Positions 49,267 to 60,685 of a DNA stretch of 64,000 bases are shown here, piece after piece (the first letter of the stretch is position 1; each line of letters starts with the position of its first letter). The DNA comes from Membranipora membranacea (taxonomy: Eukaryota; Bryozoa; Gymnolaemata; Cheilostomatida; Membraniporidae). Under the pieces are notes generated by a model that saw only the letters and a program-made list of their open reading frames with translations, did no database searches and was not told the DNA's origin. The position numbers and the translations under genes were made by a program. The stretch lies in NCBI GenBank assembly GCA_914767715.1, contig OU612075.1, forward strand, positions 8,182,001-8,246,000, written 5' to 3'.

Positions 49267-49373
49267 TTAGTAATTCACCTTCAGACAGCAGAACAAAAAA
49301 TATAATGTTTTATATGATTACTCACATTCACTAACTCCATAGCAGGTTGGGCATGGGCGTCTGCTTCTGCCAT
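38124..49373 (-). CDS. RNF121: RNF121 orthologue, multi-pass membrane RING-H2 E3 ubiquitin ligase, 330 aa
   Basis: RNF121 is a Golgi/ER membrane E3 ligase of the quality-control system. Exons, 5' to 3' on the minus strand: 49373-49326, 48225-48164, 47147-47006, 46295-46141, 45691-45585, 43290-43169, 40836-40633 and 38276-38124 (stop TAG); 993 nt, 330 residues, close to 327 in vertebrates. Landmarks that match the family in order: HAKHKGHEAMHAEM, the membrane segments, RWVYKWFLLVYKICYG, FYGLYYGVVSRDFSETC, then the RING with C229, C232, C253, H255, H258, C261, C274 and C277 (CGHTFHEFCIRGW, KKQTCPYCKEK), and the end WVLGLE. For the sixth exon the donor GGT|gtaagt was chosen because it alone keeps phase 0 into the RING exon. 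Introns contain SINE-, MITE- and LINE-like fragments. All metal ligands are present, so the protein should be active. Confidence 0.96.
38448..38486. repeat. Remnant of the cagagtaaggatat repeat family
   Basis: tcacagagtaagcatattat followed by atccctactctggga is a short imperfect palindrome like the ends of the foldback element at 4680-5542. It lies in an intron of RNF121. Confidence 0.4.
42296..42512 (+). repeat. Imperfect tandem duplication of about 110 bp
   Basis: The unit tataccctaaaatttggttt ... gaaggg ... aaaacat is repeated as tatatcctaaaattcggttt ... gaaggg ... aaaacat. It lies in the same RNF121 intron as MITE copy 2. Confidence 0.65.
42899..43124. mobile_element. MITE copy 2 (gGGGtCTTTcAATTA family) with adjacent empty-site copy
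   Basis: The ends are ggggtctttcaattag and taattgaaagactccc, about 225 bp apart. Its interior resembles the copy at 2857. The host sequence is present twice: gatgttgcagggcagttttt at 42680 lacks the element, while here gatgttgcaggg and gggcagttttataatgc flank it. It sits in an RNF121 intron, about 45 bp from the donor at 43169. Confidence 0.7.
44265..44325 (-). repeat. tRNA-like box B fragment in RNF121 intron
   Basis: The minus strand reads ttgggttcgattccgacctt, a good box B and T-arm. The upstream half is weak. It is likely a SINE remnant. Confidence 0.35.
45242..45514 (-). pseudogene. Possible LINE 3' fragment
   Basis: A 90-codon frame with no start context, GC-richer than its surroundings, ends in a segment (DDRARWHSLIELGSR) that recalls the C-terminal end of some non-LTR element proteins. 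It lies in RNF121 intron 5 (between 45585 and 43290). Similarity is faint, and it could be chance. Confidence 0.22.
46742..46955. mobile_element. CACACTGATCACGTGAT MITE, short copy
   Basis: The ends CACACTGATCACGTGATA and ...GATGTCAGTGTG are inverted, with long subterminal similarity (tgcatgtatatctctgatca versus tgatcagagatacacatgtt). The flanks aggcaactc (46733-46741) and agccaactc (46956-46964) look like a 9-bp target duplication with one change. It is in an RNF121 intron. Confidence 0.7.
49216..49266 (+). repeat. (GTAA)n microsatellite
   Basis: About 12 exact units of gtaa lie in RNF121 intron 1, 60 bp from the first exon's donor. Confidence 0.9.
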
Positions 49374-50848
49374 GATTATGCAATTACTTCAGTCTCTCTC
49401 AATGAGCCCTTGTACACACAGTATGCATGGAAGGCTGAAGACTGTGACAAACTGTTGCTGTTTTGGTATCTTCAGCAGCAAATTTCCCAAAGTAAACTAT
49501 AATTCATTCTGTTGCTGTATCCGTTTCCTGTTTCTAAAAGCTCTGCCAAAATAATAAGAATTACGATTAATATCACAATGATATATCATGAATTGGTAGG
49601 TCTATGAGAAATCGCTTGGGTTGATAAGCTGTAATTGTGTAGACAACTCCACAAACAGAGAAGGAGGTGATTTCCACAATGCATTTGCGATATATCCCAT
49701 TTTCCCTAAATGCATCATATCTTCCTTCCCTCTGTCAACATTGAAGCAAATATCATAGACAAAGACTGAATGGTTCAAGCTTTTGCCGTAGAAGAACTAG
49801 AGTCTAGTACTAGATTTACCTGTCTTAACATGGGTTGTTCTTAGGAAGTGCGAACAAAGCTTGCCAATACAATGATGATGTGATGCAACAGCGTAGACTT
49901 GCAACAGCATACTATTGAAGATGGTCCTCACTCAATCTTTCCGAAAAAAATACTACTGATACCAAGAGAAATGATATGTCGACAATTTGACTTATCTGAC
50001 CTGACATATCTTACTGATCAAGCATTCATAGAATAAAATCAAACATCAGACTGCATTACCTACCACTTTACCACAGCGACAACACCGTTAGTGTTGCTTT
50101 TGACTGCAATTGAAAAGGTCATACCATGGTAAAGATGTACATGCATATGATAGAAGTATGTTGTAATATAATTTTCGAGTGTGACTTTGTGGCATTCCGT
50201 TATCAGACACTGAAATATCGAATGCAACAAAATCTCATTTTCTCATGGTAAAATTCGCAAAAAAAAATGGCAATTACACAAAACATGTTCCAACAAGATA
50301 AGGCTTCTATCAGTATAATTTATTTCTATTTAAAGCAAGCAATGAATCTCAATCAACAGTGCGAAGCCCTAGACTATTATGCATATTTTATTTCACATTT
50401 GAGAGAGGTGACTAGGATTAAGTACCGCATCACACAAAATCATAATAATGGTAAAGAGCCCTGGTTGAGCTGAGAGTAGCTGTGGAAATTCTCACAGAAA
50501 TACAGTAGTGTGAAAAATTAATTTGCGTTGACAATTATGAGCAAAGTGAAATTGCAATTGCAATGGCACAACAATATATTTCTAAAGTAGTCAGTCACCC
50601 ATGTGATGGCCAATGCATTGCCTCCGATTGGGTAGTGGAAGGCCCACGCTCAACAGCCAATCATATCAGAGCCAATGCATAGGCTACCCATGTGGTACAC
50701 ATTTATCAGTTTTGTACATATCTTATCTATCCTATGTATACCTGAATAAACATAATCATATAGTAATAATAAGGTTTGGCATTTCAGACTCAGTTCGATT
50801 ACTAAAATCAGTATAGACTAGATGTGTGTGTGTGTCAGCAACACAACT
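49374..50848. other. Intergenic between RNF121 and the UPF0462 gene
   Basis: Contains the presumed RNF121 promoter (no TATA box seen) and the UPF0462 3' UTR. Nothing else is recognised. Confidence 0.4.
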
Positions 50849-53800
50849 TTATTTACTCATATTGTCGGTCCACACATTGGAGTATCCCGTCTGTCTGTCC
50901 CGCGGTATTATAGCATTGAAATCAATGTCCTCAAAATCTTCTAGGCGATGACTAAAATCAGAAATAGAACTTAAACAGTATTTTTTGACATGGAATCAAA
51001 TCAAGGAAGCTGAGTACCGCTGTCATAAGCATAGGCAATAGGCAGCTTAATCAGTATCCCACAATGCAAATTTAGTAATGATCCAGTGAGATAATATCAG
51101 TGAGTACATATATTAGAGTTCATTGTGTGAAGGTTGTTAACATGCCCTACTAAAATGCTATAGACTCAAAACTCCTGTGTCCATAGCTATGAATGTATAT
51201 TCCTAGCAGAGAAGCTTATTTAGCGAATAGAATAGAACATAAATTACATTTTGCAATAAATTTCCCAAAAATTATTCTGCAACCAGATCAACGGCTTGTT
51301 AAATTGTTAAGATGTGATAGTATGACTTTTCATCTGCTTGTAATGAGTGTGTTTGATAATGACTCGATTGTAAACAATCAAAAGTCCCCTATATGCAGTG
51401 GGGCGTAGATATAATTTAACTGTGAGACCTAATCATCTTTGAGTGGTATATTTATTAGCTTGAGTTCCGTGAAGCTACCCAACTTTACTCAACGATAGCA
51501 AGCATCAAAAACCACTAGCTAAGGTAGAGGTTATATAAAGTAATGAGGTCAAGTAAATGTGAGCCGGTAATAAGCTTCACAATTTCCAGCCTGCGAGAAT
51601 AGTCAAGATTTTCTTTTTGGATCACACTACTTCTAACGTAATTATCACCAATTGTTTCTGTTTCTAATTATTTAGTTTCTATCTTTGTAAATAATATATT
51701 TACGTACTGCTATAAATCTATAAATTTTTTATTACCAGAGCAAGTTTAAGTCATGAACAACAGAACCATGTACAACCTTGCTATATATACATTGTATGTA
51801 TGTGACCAAACCAAACTCCCTCAGGGCATTTAAATAAGTAAAATAGACTTACAAATCAGGTTGGGTCAGGGGAGGTTTCTGTGGGTATAGCTGCTGATAC
51901 TGGCGGTTAGGATCGGTTCCGTGTATAGCAAAAGCATTAAACTTGTCAACACCTGGGGGAAAATAGGCTAGTGGGATGAGTGCCTCCCCATACCACGTAG
52001 TTCTATCGTCTGAAATAGTGGCTGTGTATGTCAGAGGTAGCAGGGTCTACAAAAGTAGTTAGTACACTATTACCCGTATATCAACATATCTAAAATTTGA
52101 ACAATTCAATAGTTTGAAATCTCGGATGTGAGAACTAACAAAGAGTGCAACAACCTAGTAAGTTTTACATAGTAGTTTTGTCTATGGATTTCTCAGTGAG
52201 CCTGGGTAGGGGTGTCTTTCAATTAGAATGAGCGTTGCTTTTTAGAGTGAATTATCACTATCATTTTGCACAAAATTATTGTTCATTGAGTTTTTCAAAT
52301 TCAAATTCATACACAAATAGTTCACTCAGATTGTAATTTTGGCTGTTTTTAATTCAAAGACGCCCCTGAATAATGGTTAAATCGTTTAATAAAAGGGGAA
52401 GAAACTCCAAATTTGTAGTTGGCATGTGCAAGGGATTTGTCATAAAGCCTCCAACCAATTTTGTTTAAATTTGTTTTTTTTCTCTTATTGGCTAACAGAA
52501 AGTTTGTTGAGTCGCTAATAGTGTATTTTATATCATTTATATCATATTCAGTCATAATGCTCTACCATACCTTGATTGCATTTCTGCGTCCTTGCAAAAG
52601 TAGAACTATGTGGTGTCCATGGCTGTAAAAAAAATAACAGGCAATATATACATTCTTTTTATGTCACTTTCATGAACAAAATTTGTATAAAGAGTAGTAA
52701 ATAAATGGTGTATAATAAATGTGGAGAGGTTTTTTTGGATATAGTAATATCTATTTGACACCCAAACTGCGATCATATGGATTGCGAAGATTGACCTTCC
52801 TTTGGCTTAAATGCCCTGGTGATTGAGACATTGCTCAATACAGATGGTGGCAAGTATACTGCAGATGTAGAACAAATCATATCCATTTTCCCAGTGTTCG
52901 GGTTGCCCCCTTTGGCGTGTCAGACGAGGAAGGTAACTTCAACACTGGCAAAATGGATCTTACTTTATCTACTGCAGAGGTAGGCAAAATTTTCTTTGCA
53001 GTACTTACGGCCCAAACTCCACTTCCATATAAGTCTCATCAGCGGAGTTAAGGAAGAAAGCTTCTACGACTTCATAATCCCATAACTTGTCTGTGGGACC
53101 TGATCAAAGACACAAAGTAAGAATATCAGTCAGCCCACCAACTAAACCATAGGGAAGGCAGGTTGGTTGCTGCAGACTGGCCTCGTATAATTGTAGACCG
53201 AGAATGATTTAGTTTGCCTACCTGCTTGGAGCAGGCAACAGCTCACCAGTGGAATGTAAACAGCAGATAATGCAGGATAATAGGATTTAAATCGATCTGG
53301 TATAATTGGTCCTAAGCAACTGAATGAAGGGTTTAACTACAGTTCCAATTAGCTGATTACGCAACACGATGAAACAGGATGTATCGTGAAAAAAATATTC
53401 CCCTTCCCCCCTTCAGCAGTCTGCACATGTGCGAATTGCTGAGGCATACGTTCGTTTCTGCAGCATGGGCGTATATTCCGAAAAATCTGACCCACCACTT
53501 TTCACCCCAGACACAACTCGCGCGCAAAAATTTCGCGAACTTATTCGCAATATTTGACATTTTTATGGTTTTTCACCCATTAAATCCAATTTATACCCAG
53601 AAATGGGTGTTTTATATGGAAAGAGCATGAAAAACTACCCTTAAAAGATGTTTTAAGGATGAAAATCCAAAAAAATTAAAAAAATAATTTTTTTCAAAAA
53701 AAAAAAAATTTAATTAATTTTTTTTTAACTCTAATTGAACCCACGACTTGTCGTGAGTCGTGGGTGGTAATATACACCCATGCTCTGCAGCATAGGGCTT

Positions 53801-56265
53801 GAACTAATTCACCTAGTCTGAGTACCAAAATTGGGAAAACAATGGAAACCCATAATTTGGAAATATTTGGGCCTAAATGGAACACTTGTTTTGATATCTC
53901 ATAACCTTGAACCCTGGGAGTTGCCTTTCTTGATGGAAGGCAGCGCCACCACTGCTGTGCTGCAGAGATAGACTGTTTCACAAGGCTATCCTGCAAGCAG
54001 AGTGCCCCTTCAGCAGGCTAATTTTAATGATATTAAAAATGGACTCAGTATCTAAAATGATTCTATAGAAAACCATCAGAACAGTCTCCCTCAAATCCAG
54101 AGAAGTCATCATGGGCACCGCTAGATTTGATGCTTGAATTTGTACTGCTCCCGTTGGTATGTGCTATAGCCCAAAAACATGAACATAGATCTTAGAGTAA
54201 TAACTTGGGCCTAGGATTTATTGCTGAAACATTGTGGTTTAGAACAAACATAGATTTGAGACAGAAGATAGGAGTTGTCTTGAATTGATCGGTAACAAAA
54301 TGGCAGTTACAGCAACTGAAATTTAATACCAAAGTTGAGACAATGTTTAAAGATCACAGACCCTAAAAGTTCATTGTCTTGATAAGCTGTGAGGCAACAA
54401 TTAATTATTCAGCGTACAAAAGATATTATCTCTAATTGCTACAGAAAATGGATGGATTATGTCTTGCATTGCCTTAATCCCTTGTGAATCACACTAATTT
54501 CCTCTAGAGGTGGTGGATCCAGGTGACCATTGTTATTGCACTGTACCCATTACACAGTGATCTTGGACAGGAATGCATAGCCAGCTTGCATACAGGTGAT
54601 AAAAAAATTGTTTTTTATGGAAAGCAGGTCATTTATCTTGCAGATGTTTTTTTTTTCTTCTTTGCCTGCTAAAAGTTGCAAATAGTCGGGTCAAAAGAGG
54701 CAACTTAGCACGACATTTCTTCAGTCAGAGATAAAATTGCCAATATACCCCGATTTTTTACACCCACAACACAGTATAGGATCAAACGACATGCCCCGAT
54801 TCTTTTTAGGATAATCAAGACTATTAGCTTAGTTTCAAACTGGCACATTGAGCGTATTTTTTTTCTAAGTTTTGAAATTACTTCTAGACTGTGCTGAACA
54901 GAAATTCTATACTTTCATCTGGATCAACTTTTGTAATCTTTTCAAGAAATAAAAACCAGAAAAGTTAACTAGCTTCACTCACCAGGTGGGGAGGATGGAG
55001 CTGGTGGGTCATTGAAGAATTTACCACTAACAATGACCTTGACATTGTTACTCTCATCAATCTGCTCAAGGTGTAGCTTCATCGACTCGTGAGTGAGACT
55101 ATCTCCATTCCAGAGGGAGCTGATACTGAACTCCATCTTCTGTCTGTAATATAAATGACTGCATATGAATAATGGATGTACTGAGAAAATCCGAAAGGAG
55201 GGAAATCTCAGACAACACATCGTTCCTCATTAATTAGAAAAGTCATGATGTTTAGACGGTTATCTCTTTGGTTTACCGTCATGTTTGAGTCAGAACTCAG
55301 GCATTCATAAAAATGTTTCAAGCCTCTCTTTTTCCTAGTTCTGTCACTACAGGAAAAGTTTCATCATGGAACTCTAGTGAGGAAACATTTCCCATAATTT
55401 TGTCCTGATGCAAGAGTTTTTTGTGAGTAACTATTTCCTTCACAAACTTTATTCGGAGCAAAGATAAAAAAAAACAAAGAGTAAGCGAGTCTAAACATTT
55501 CCATTACTTGATCTCTGTTCCGTGGCTCAAATCACAATCGCAACGGACCATCACTGCATGGTTACAAGCGCACTGCTGATGGTCAAACTTGGTTGTAGCG
55601 GGACAGTTTCTTATCCATGACGATTGCTGCATTTTTATCTCATACTGACTGCAGTCTGACCCGGCAACCTGAGACAGCGTCATCCCAGGTACTGGAGTAC
55701 AGGAGCCACATCCTGATGACGCTTGAAGTGAAAAACGGCAACAATAAGGTGATGGATTTTAATCTGGTCGAAAAATGTAAGGATCCATGGTTAGCGTGGC
55801 TAGAATAGTAAAGGTTAGCTAGAATGTAGTCAAGCTAGTTTGAGATGACTTAATTTTACCTTGCACCAATTTTCGCTAGCTAAGATGAGGTAAGGAAAAT
55901 GTTAGCTAGCCATGAATCTCACAAATTTAAGCAAGTGAAAAGCAACAAACTCATCCTCCTGGAATACTCTGCTCCTACTGGGGTACATATTGAAGACGGA
56001 AATAAATTCCTTCTGATTTGGAAATCTAATTAGATTCATCAGGTCTAGCAGCAACCATAAATCTAGGATAAACAATTCGTTGTCATCGCTAAGAAAAAGT
56101 TTGTATACAACATGTCTTGTAGACTGTGGTAGTTCAAGTAATCAACTTTGATTTTCAAATTACTATACAATACACAATTTTCTCACCTGGATCCGAGACA
56201 AGCGGGGTTGCCAGTACTCCAAAAACTCCTGTGTATAAAATGAAGATCGCGACTAGCCTCCTCAT
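50849..56265 (-). CDS. UPF0462 (C4orf33-like) protein with secreted Cys-rich N-terminus, 297 aa
   Basis: Exons on the minus strand: 56265-56187, 55721-55508, 55143-54983, 53099-53009, 52622-52571, 52046-51853 and 50951-50849 (stop TAA); 894 nt. Residues 1 to about 19 form a signal peptide ([19 protein letters not shown]). Residues 27-98 hold eight cysteines (31, 34, 50, 66, 77, 79, 87, 89). From Met101 the protein matches C4orf33/UPF0462 over its whole length: [63 protein letters not shown] and FHRLEDF. About 197 residues compare with 199 in human. That family is of unknown function; its fold is thought to resemble carbohydrate-binding CBM9-like domains. The join between exons 2 and 3 needs the donor AA|gtaatg; cutting one base later gives a frameshift and early stop. 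The gene could instead start at Met101, leaving the upstream exons untranslated. Confidence 0.85.
51530..51570. repeat. Dispersed repeat fragment (taaagtaatgaggt)
   Basis: tataaagtaatgaggtcaag recurs at 62955 (tataaagtaatgaggttgag), and a relative, gatgaggtaaggaaaatgtt plus agctagcca, is at 55885-55915. The repeat limits are not clear. Confidence 0.4.
52209..52367. mobile_element. MITE copy 3 (gGGGtCTTTcAATTA family)
   Basis: The ends ggggtgtctttcaattagaa and taattcaaagacgcccc are inverted repeats. The interior is shortened relative to copies 1 and 2. It lies in an intron of the UPF0462 gene, between the exons at 51853-52046 and 52571-52622. Confidence 0.6.
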
Positions 56266-58352
56266 TTTTCAAATGGTTGTTTTTTTAAGATGGAGCAAAT
56301 AAAAATGCTAACCTGCCTTAATATGACCAAGTAGATGAATGTAAGCAGTTAAGTCTAGTCGCGTGAGTGGTCATTGGATACTTGGTGATTCTAATCTTAT
56401 CACATTCACATTCTCCCTTCGATGTTGAAGGATTGCAGTAAGCAGTAAATATACCAAAACAAAATTACAACACATATTACCCAACTAGATGAAATCTAGG
56501 GACCTGGCCTTGTTGATTCATAGGTGTGAATGTTTTTACGAATGTTGAGTGATGAAATTATTACAAAAGGGTTATTTAGTTTTCTGCCTCTATTTATAGG
56601 CTCTATGGAATTCAAAAGTGTACGAATTCAGATTTTATAAATGTTCATGATTTCTTTTTAAACTTTTATTTTAAATACATGTATGTGATTTAAGCACGAG
56701 GTCATCACTTCAATGACAGTCGGATTTTGTTTACATACTGCTTGTTTTCAAATTTTATTTGGAGTAAACAAATTTATACAAATTTTTAAAAGCGAAATAG
56801 TTAAATTTCATCCAGCAGCGTATCTGATACAAAGTGTACCAGTCTTGATTATAACATCTAACATAATAAGCTTCAAGGAAACAACATTCGGATGCCACTG
56901 GTCCCACTAATCTTGCTAACAAAGACAACATATTGATGGTTGACACCTTTCAATTCTACTATTTGCTTCAGCGGATTAAGTTAGTATTTTTGTTCCTTGA
57001 TTTTATTTTTGGTTACAGTTTTTTTTGCACATCAGGGAGAACATCTACAGATAATGGTGAAAGCAAAGAAAACTGTATATATGTATATCGTAACTTATCC
57101 TGAGCGGTTGCACCATGTTCAGGAGGGTGTTGCAATAAAAATGTGTTAGCACCACTGGTATTATAACATAATTAGTGGGAGGCTCAATTTGTGTTTGTCA
57201 TTTTAGTCATTGGCTTTAAAACAGGACATCACATCAAAGTTTTATCCGATCATCCTTGCGTGGGGGGATGGAAGATGCACAGTCAGGGAGGTACAGTGAC
57301 AGTAGTCAAATATCATCATCTGATTTTCAAGTTTGTTCTGCCTACTTTTTAAAAACCCAAATAGACTCAACCTCAATATATTCACTGTATAAAAAGTCTG
57401 AGGATAAGTTCAAAATTGGATTTGCCTACACCAGCATCAAGATGGCACAACTCCTGAGTGTTTTCATGGAAACTGCAATTCGAGCATTGACGAATTGGGA
57501 CCATCTTCAGAATCGATATCCCAGAGTTCAAAAGTGTGTATGGCTCGCCTATGAGAAAAATCTATCAACTTGAAACGTTTTCCCCAAACATTGCACAAGC
57601 CATTTGGATTAAGTTCAAGAAATCTTGTTCCAAATTGCTCTACTTGATTGGACTATTTGTCTTGAAAGATCAAAGAAGTAAAGTAATTACAATGATTTGA
57701 CCAAAAGATCCTCGCTTACTCAAATTGAATGACCCCCTGAACTTTATCATCCTTATCATGCAGAGGATACAGGGCACACGGACCATCCGCATACTACTAT
57801 GCAACGAACCGGAATTCAGCCTGATTGCTGGGAATCTCCCCCCTTCGACAGCATGTAAGAGTTGCATATACATGAGAAGCAGTTTGAGGATTCAAACCAT
57901 ATGAACACTGAAAATAATCCTCAAATGAGAGACACTCATAAATGTTGTTTTGTCTCCGTTATAGCAAAATTACTTGAGGGCAGTAGCCAAGGAGTACTTC
58001 TTGCTGTAACCGTTTTTATCTAGAGTATCTAATATCATTAACATCTTACCTGAGTCCTGACTTGAGCCTGAGTCTTGACTTGAGACTTGATGTATACCAC
58101 AGAAACACAACTGCACAGATGAGTATAGATGATACCACAAGTTTCTTCCTCTCACAGATCTACATGTAAGAAACATACAATTACAAAGCTTTAGTGGCTT
58201 TTATCAGGTAAGGAAAAGTGTTCGTCTCATCCGACTGAAAATAACTACAAGGGCAGAGCGCAGTTTTTAAAACTCTCTGGTTGGCTCAAATGAAGAGTGA
58301 AGTTTCAAACAACCCAGTCTTTTATCCATCACACAAAGCTCAGAGTTAAGGT

Positions 58353-58411
58353 AGTAGCCTGGTCTCGGATCAAGGAGTTAAACTCCTTGGTCTGATAAGA
58401 CAGGCTACTCT
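58353..58411. repeat. 59-nt palindrome
   Basis: agtagcctggtctcggatca and aggagtt pair with aactcctt and ggtctgataagacaggctac with a few mismatches. It is intergenic, between the UPF0462 and SAP130 genes. Confidence 0.55.
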
Positions 58412-58767
58412 CACCTGCCTATGACTGATACTAGACAATCACTGCATTGATTACCTACAATGATACTGTAGACAAGACAAGCTCATACTGCATCTGACAG
58501 GACTACATTACAAGTGGGCTTACTATCCTATTAGTAAGCACCCACTCATAATAATAGTGGGTTAGTAGGAAATAAAAGTTAGACTACTTCTTTACTACTT
58601 TTAACTTCATTAGGAATGAATTGAATTCAGTGGATTGAATCTACCAATGCAATCCATATAACTCCTGGTGTACTAAGTCATATTCCCTAATGCCAGTGGT
58701 ATTTTTGTGTGCTGAAGAAATGGTAACAGAGAATTTTCCCTTACCAGCCAAGAGCTTCCTCTCATTT

Positions 58768-59220
58768 CACACTGATCACGTGATATACTATTGCATGTAT
58801 ATCTCTGATCGATAGAGAGTGAATTAATTCACTTAGCTTGAGTGCAGCTGAATTTCAGTATTTAGGAGACGTGTGGATGATTACCCAAACTTTTGGATAT
58901 ACACTTATCATTTTCTCATTCTTTGTTAAAATATTCTAATTTATATTTAGAAAATCTGATATCACCTTTTAACAGTTTTAGAAGAGCATTTAGCACATGT
59001 TTTTGACAAGAAAAGTGACATCGAAACTGTGTATTGCTAGCCTAAGCTCAGAAGAGAGAACTAACAATGCAGAGCTAGGTAATTCTGTTTCGATCATGTC
59101 TGTTTGATAAAAATTAATGTTGTCCTCTCTTTCAGCCAAATGTAGGTGCTCAATATTTGCGACAGAAGCTCTATCGATCAGAGATACACATACTAATAGT
59201 GTAATCTCGAAATCAGTGTG
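58768..59220. mobile_element. CACACTGATCACGTGAT MITE, long copy
   Basis: The ends match the 46742 copy (cacactgatcacgtgatata ... gaaatcagtgtg) but the interior is about 240 bp longer. The perfect 9-bp direct repeat ctctcattt flanks it (58759-58767 and 59221-59229). It lies between the UPF0462 and SAP130 genes. No coding potential is seen. Confidence 0.72.
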
Positions 59221-59469
59221 CTCTCATTTCACACCTCTTTCACTTTCTCTTTGATAGGGGCTTGACTTCTTTTTCAATAGAAGGCATGAATTGATACTAT
59301 CCAGTTTATGATTGGTCTAATCGTGTTTGGCTATCCAATCAGAAATGAGCTTCCTTGTAAGCGATGCTGGAACGAATTGTGTGCCCTTACACTAGAAGAG
59401 GGTAACCTTTGCTATAGGGGCATGATGCTGGGCATGCTTGCTTCAGCCAAGGAACCATGATGGAAGACT

Positions 59470-59725
59470 AGAAGTACCAGGTTAGCCCAGTGATTACCTG
59501 GATGGATCATCAATCTGAGGACCGGGGTTAAATTCCCGCGCACCTCCACTGGTAATACCAAGTAACAGTCCACTGTTACTCCTTGATAATACCTAAGGTG
59601 CCAATTTTTGACGGCCTTCCCACTGGTACTAGCACTTCCTTGGTATGTACGTACTCCTTAGCCAGAATTGGCTATATAATGCTTGGACTCAATGTGCAGG
59701 TGGTAACAATGTAGTGCCCGCCACT
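59470..59725 (+). mobile_element. SINE-like element between UPF0462 and SAP130 genes
   Basis: ggttagcccagtgattacct resembles box A and ccggggttaaattcccgc carries box B. A non-tRNA body with no reading frame follows. No second copy was found in this window. Confidence 0.4.
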
Positions 59726-60685
59726 GAGAAGTTACACATGTGGAAAAAATCAAGCGGTATAAAGATAATACTTGTAGTTTTGTGACTTATCTATGCTGGC
59801 AGAGGGGCAGCAGGTTCAGATGCAAGCATATTGGATCAAACGATATCTGATTCAATATTATGATTCTCATAACATTGTGTGATTGTTTTGATATAAAAGA
59901 CTGAGGTTTAACTTTAGCTATCGTCGTTATTGATTTGAAATACATTATACTGTACATATAGTAATGGCGGAGTCAAAAATGGGATTGACAGCTTACAAGG
60001 ATTGAAAATATATGGAAGCTTACAATTTAGGCAGCGTCCTCATGTAAACTAAGTTAGCTCAACTCAACAGTATAGAAAAATAATACTTTGTAATATTATT
60101 CATCATCTAAGCAGTGCAACCTAGCGTTATTACAATATGTACATACACCTAATTTATAAGTTGTATACCCATATCTCACCTAACGCATACAATCTTTGCA
60201 AAAATTATAGATTCGATATCGTAATCTCAAGCCAAGAAAAATTAGGCTGAATGCATCGGTGCTCCTCAAGAAGAGGCTTCAGCAAAATAAATCAGTCTCA
60301 AACAACAAAGTGATTTGCCTGGAAAAAAATGAGCTCATTATTATTTACAAATTTCGGTAAGAGGTATAAGGTACATCTACACAGATTGCAGAAAACAGGC
60401 TTTCGTATAACTTTGTGACACTTCATAGCAAGAATATTTGTAAAATCTGTCACATCCAAACATTGGCATCATTTTTTCTATCTATACAGCTATGAAACAG
60501 TTTTGGTGTAAAAAAAACAAAACATTCATACATTTAGGCATATCTTTCACAACATGCCCACAATAATGATTGTTTTCATCAAGTCAATTCATTGGTGTTT
60601 AAAGCGAAGGTAAACAACCAAGCCTATATTTGGGTATATACTGTACAAAATAAAAATTGTATTACCACGGTTCTGCACACTTAGG

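Larger units (their letters stand above)
56266..60685. other. Intergenic between UPF0462 and SAP130 genes
   Basis: Filled mainly by the palindrome at 58353, the MITE at 58768 and the SINE-like element at 59470. A 105-codon plus-strand frame at 57256 has no family match or codon pattern that I trust. Confidence 0.45.

Noticed and set aside
57256-57573. 105-codon plus-strand gene
   Set aside because: No family similarity, no splice or promoter support, and the flanks are transposon-rich.
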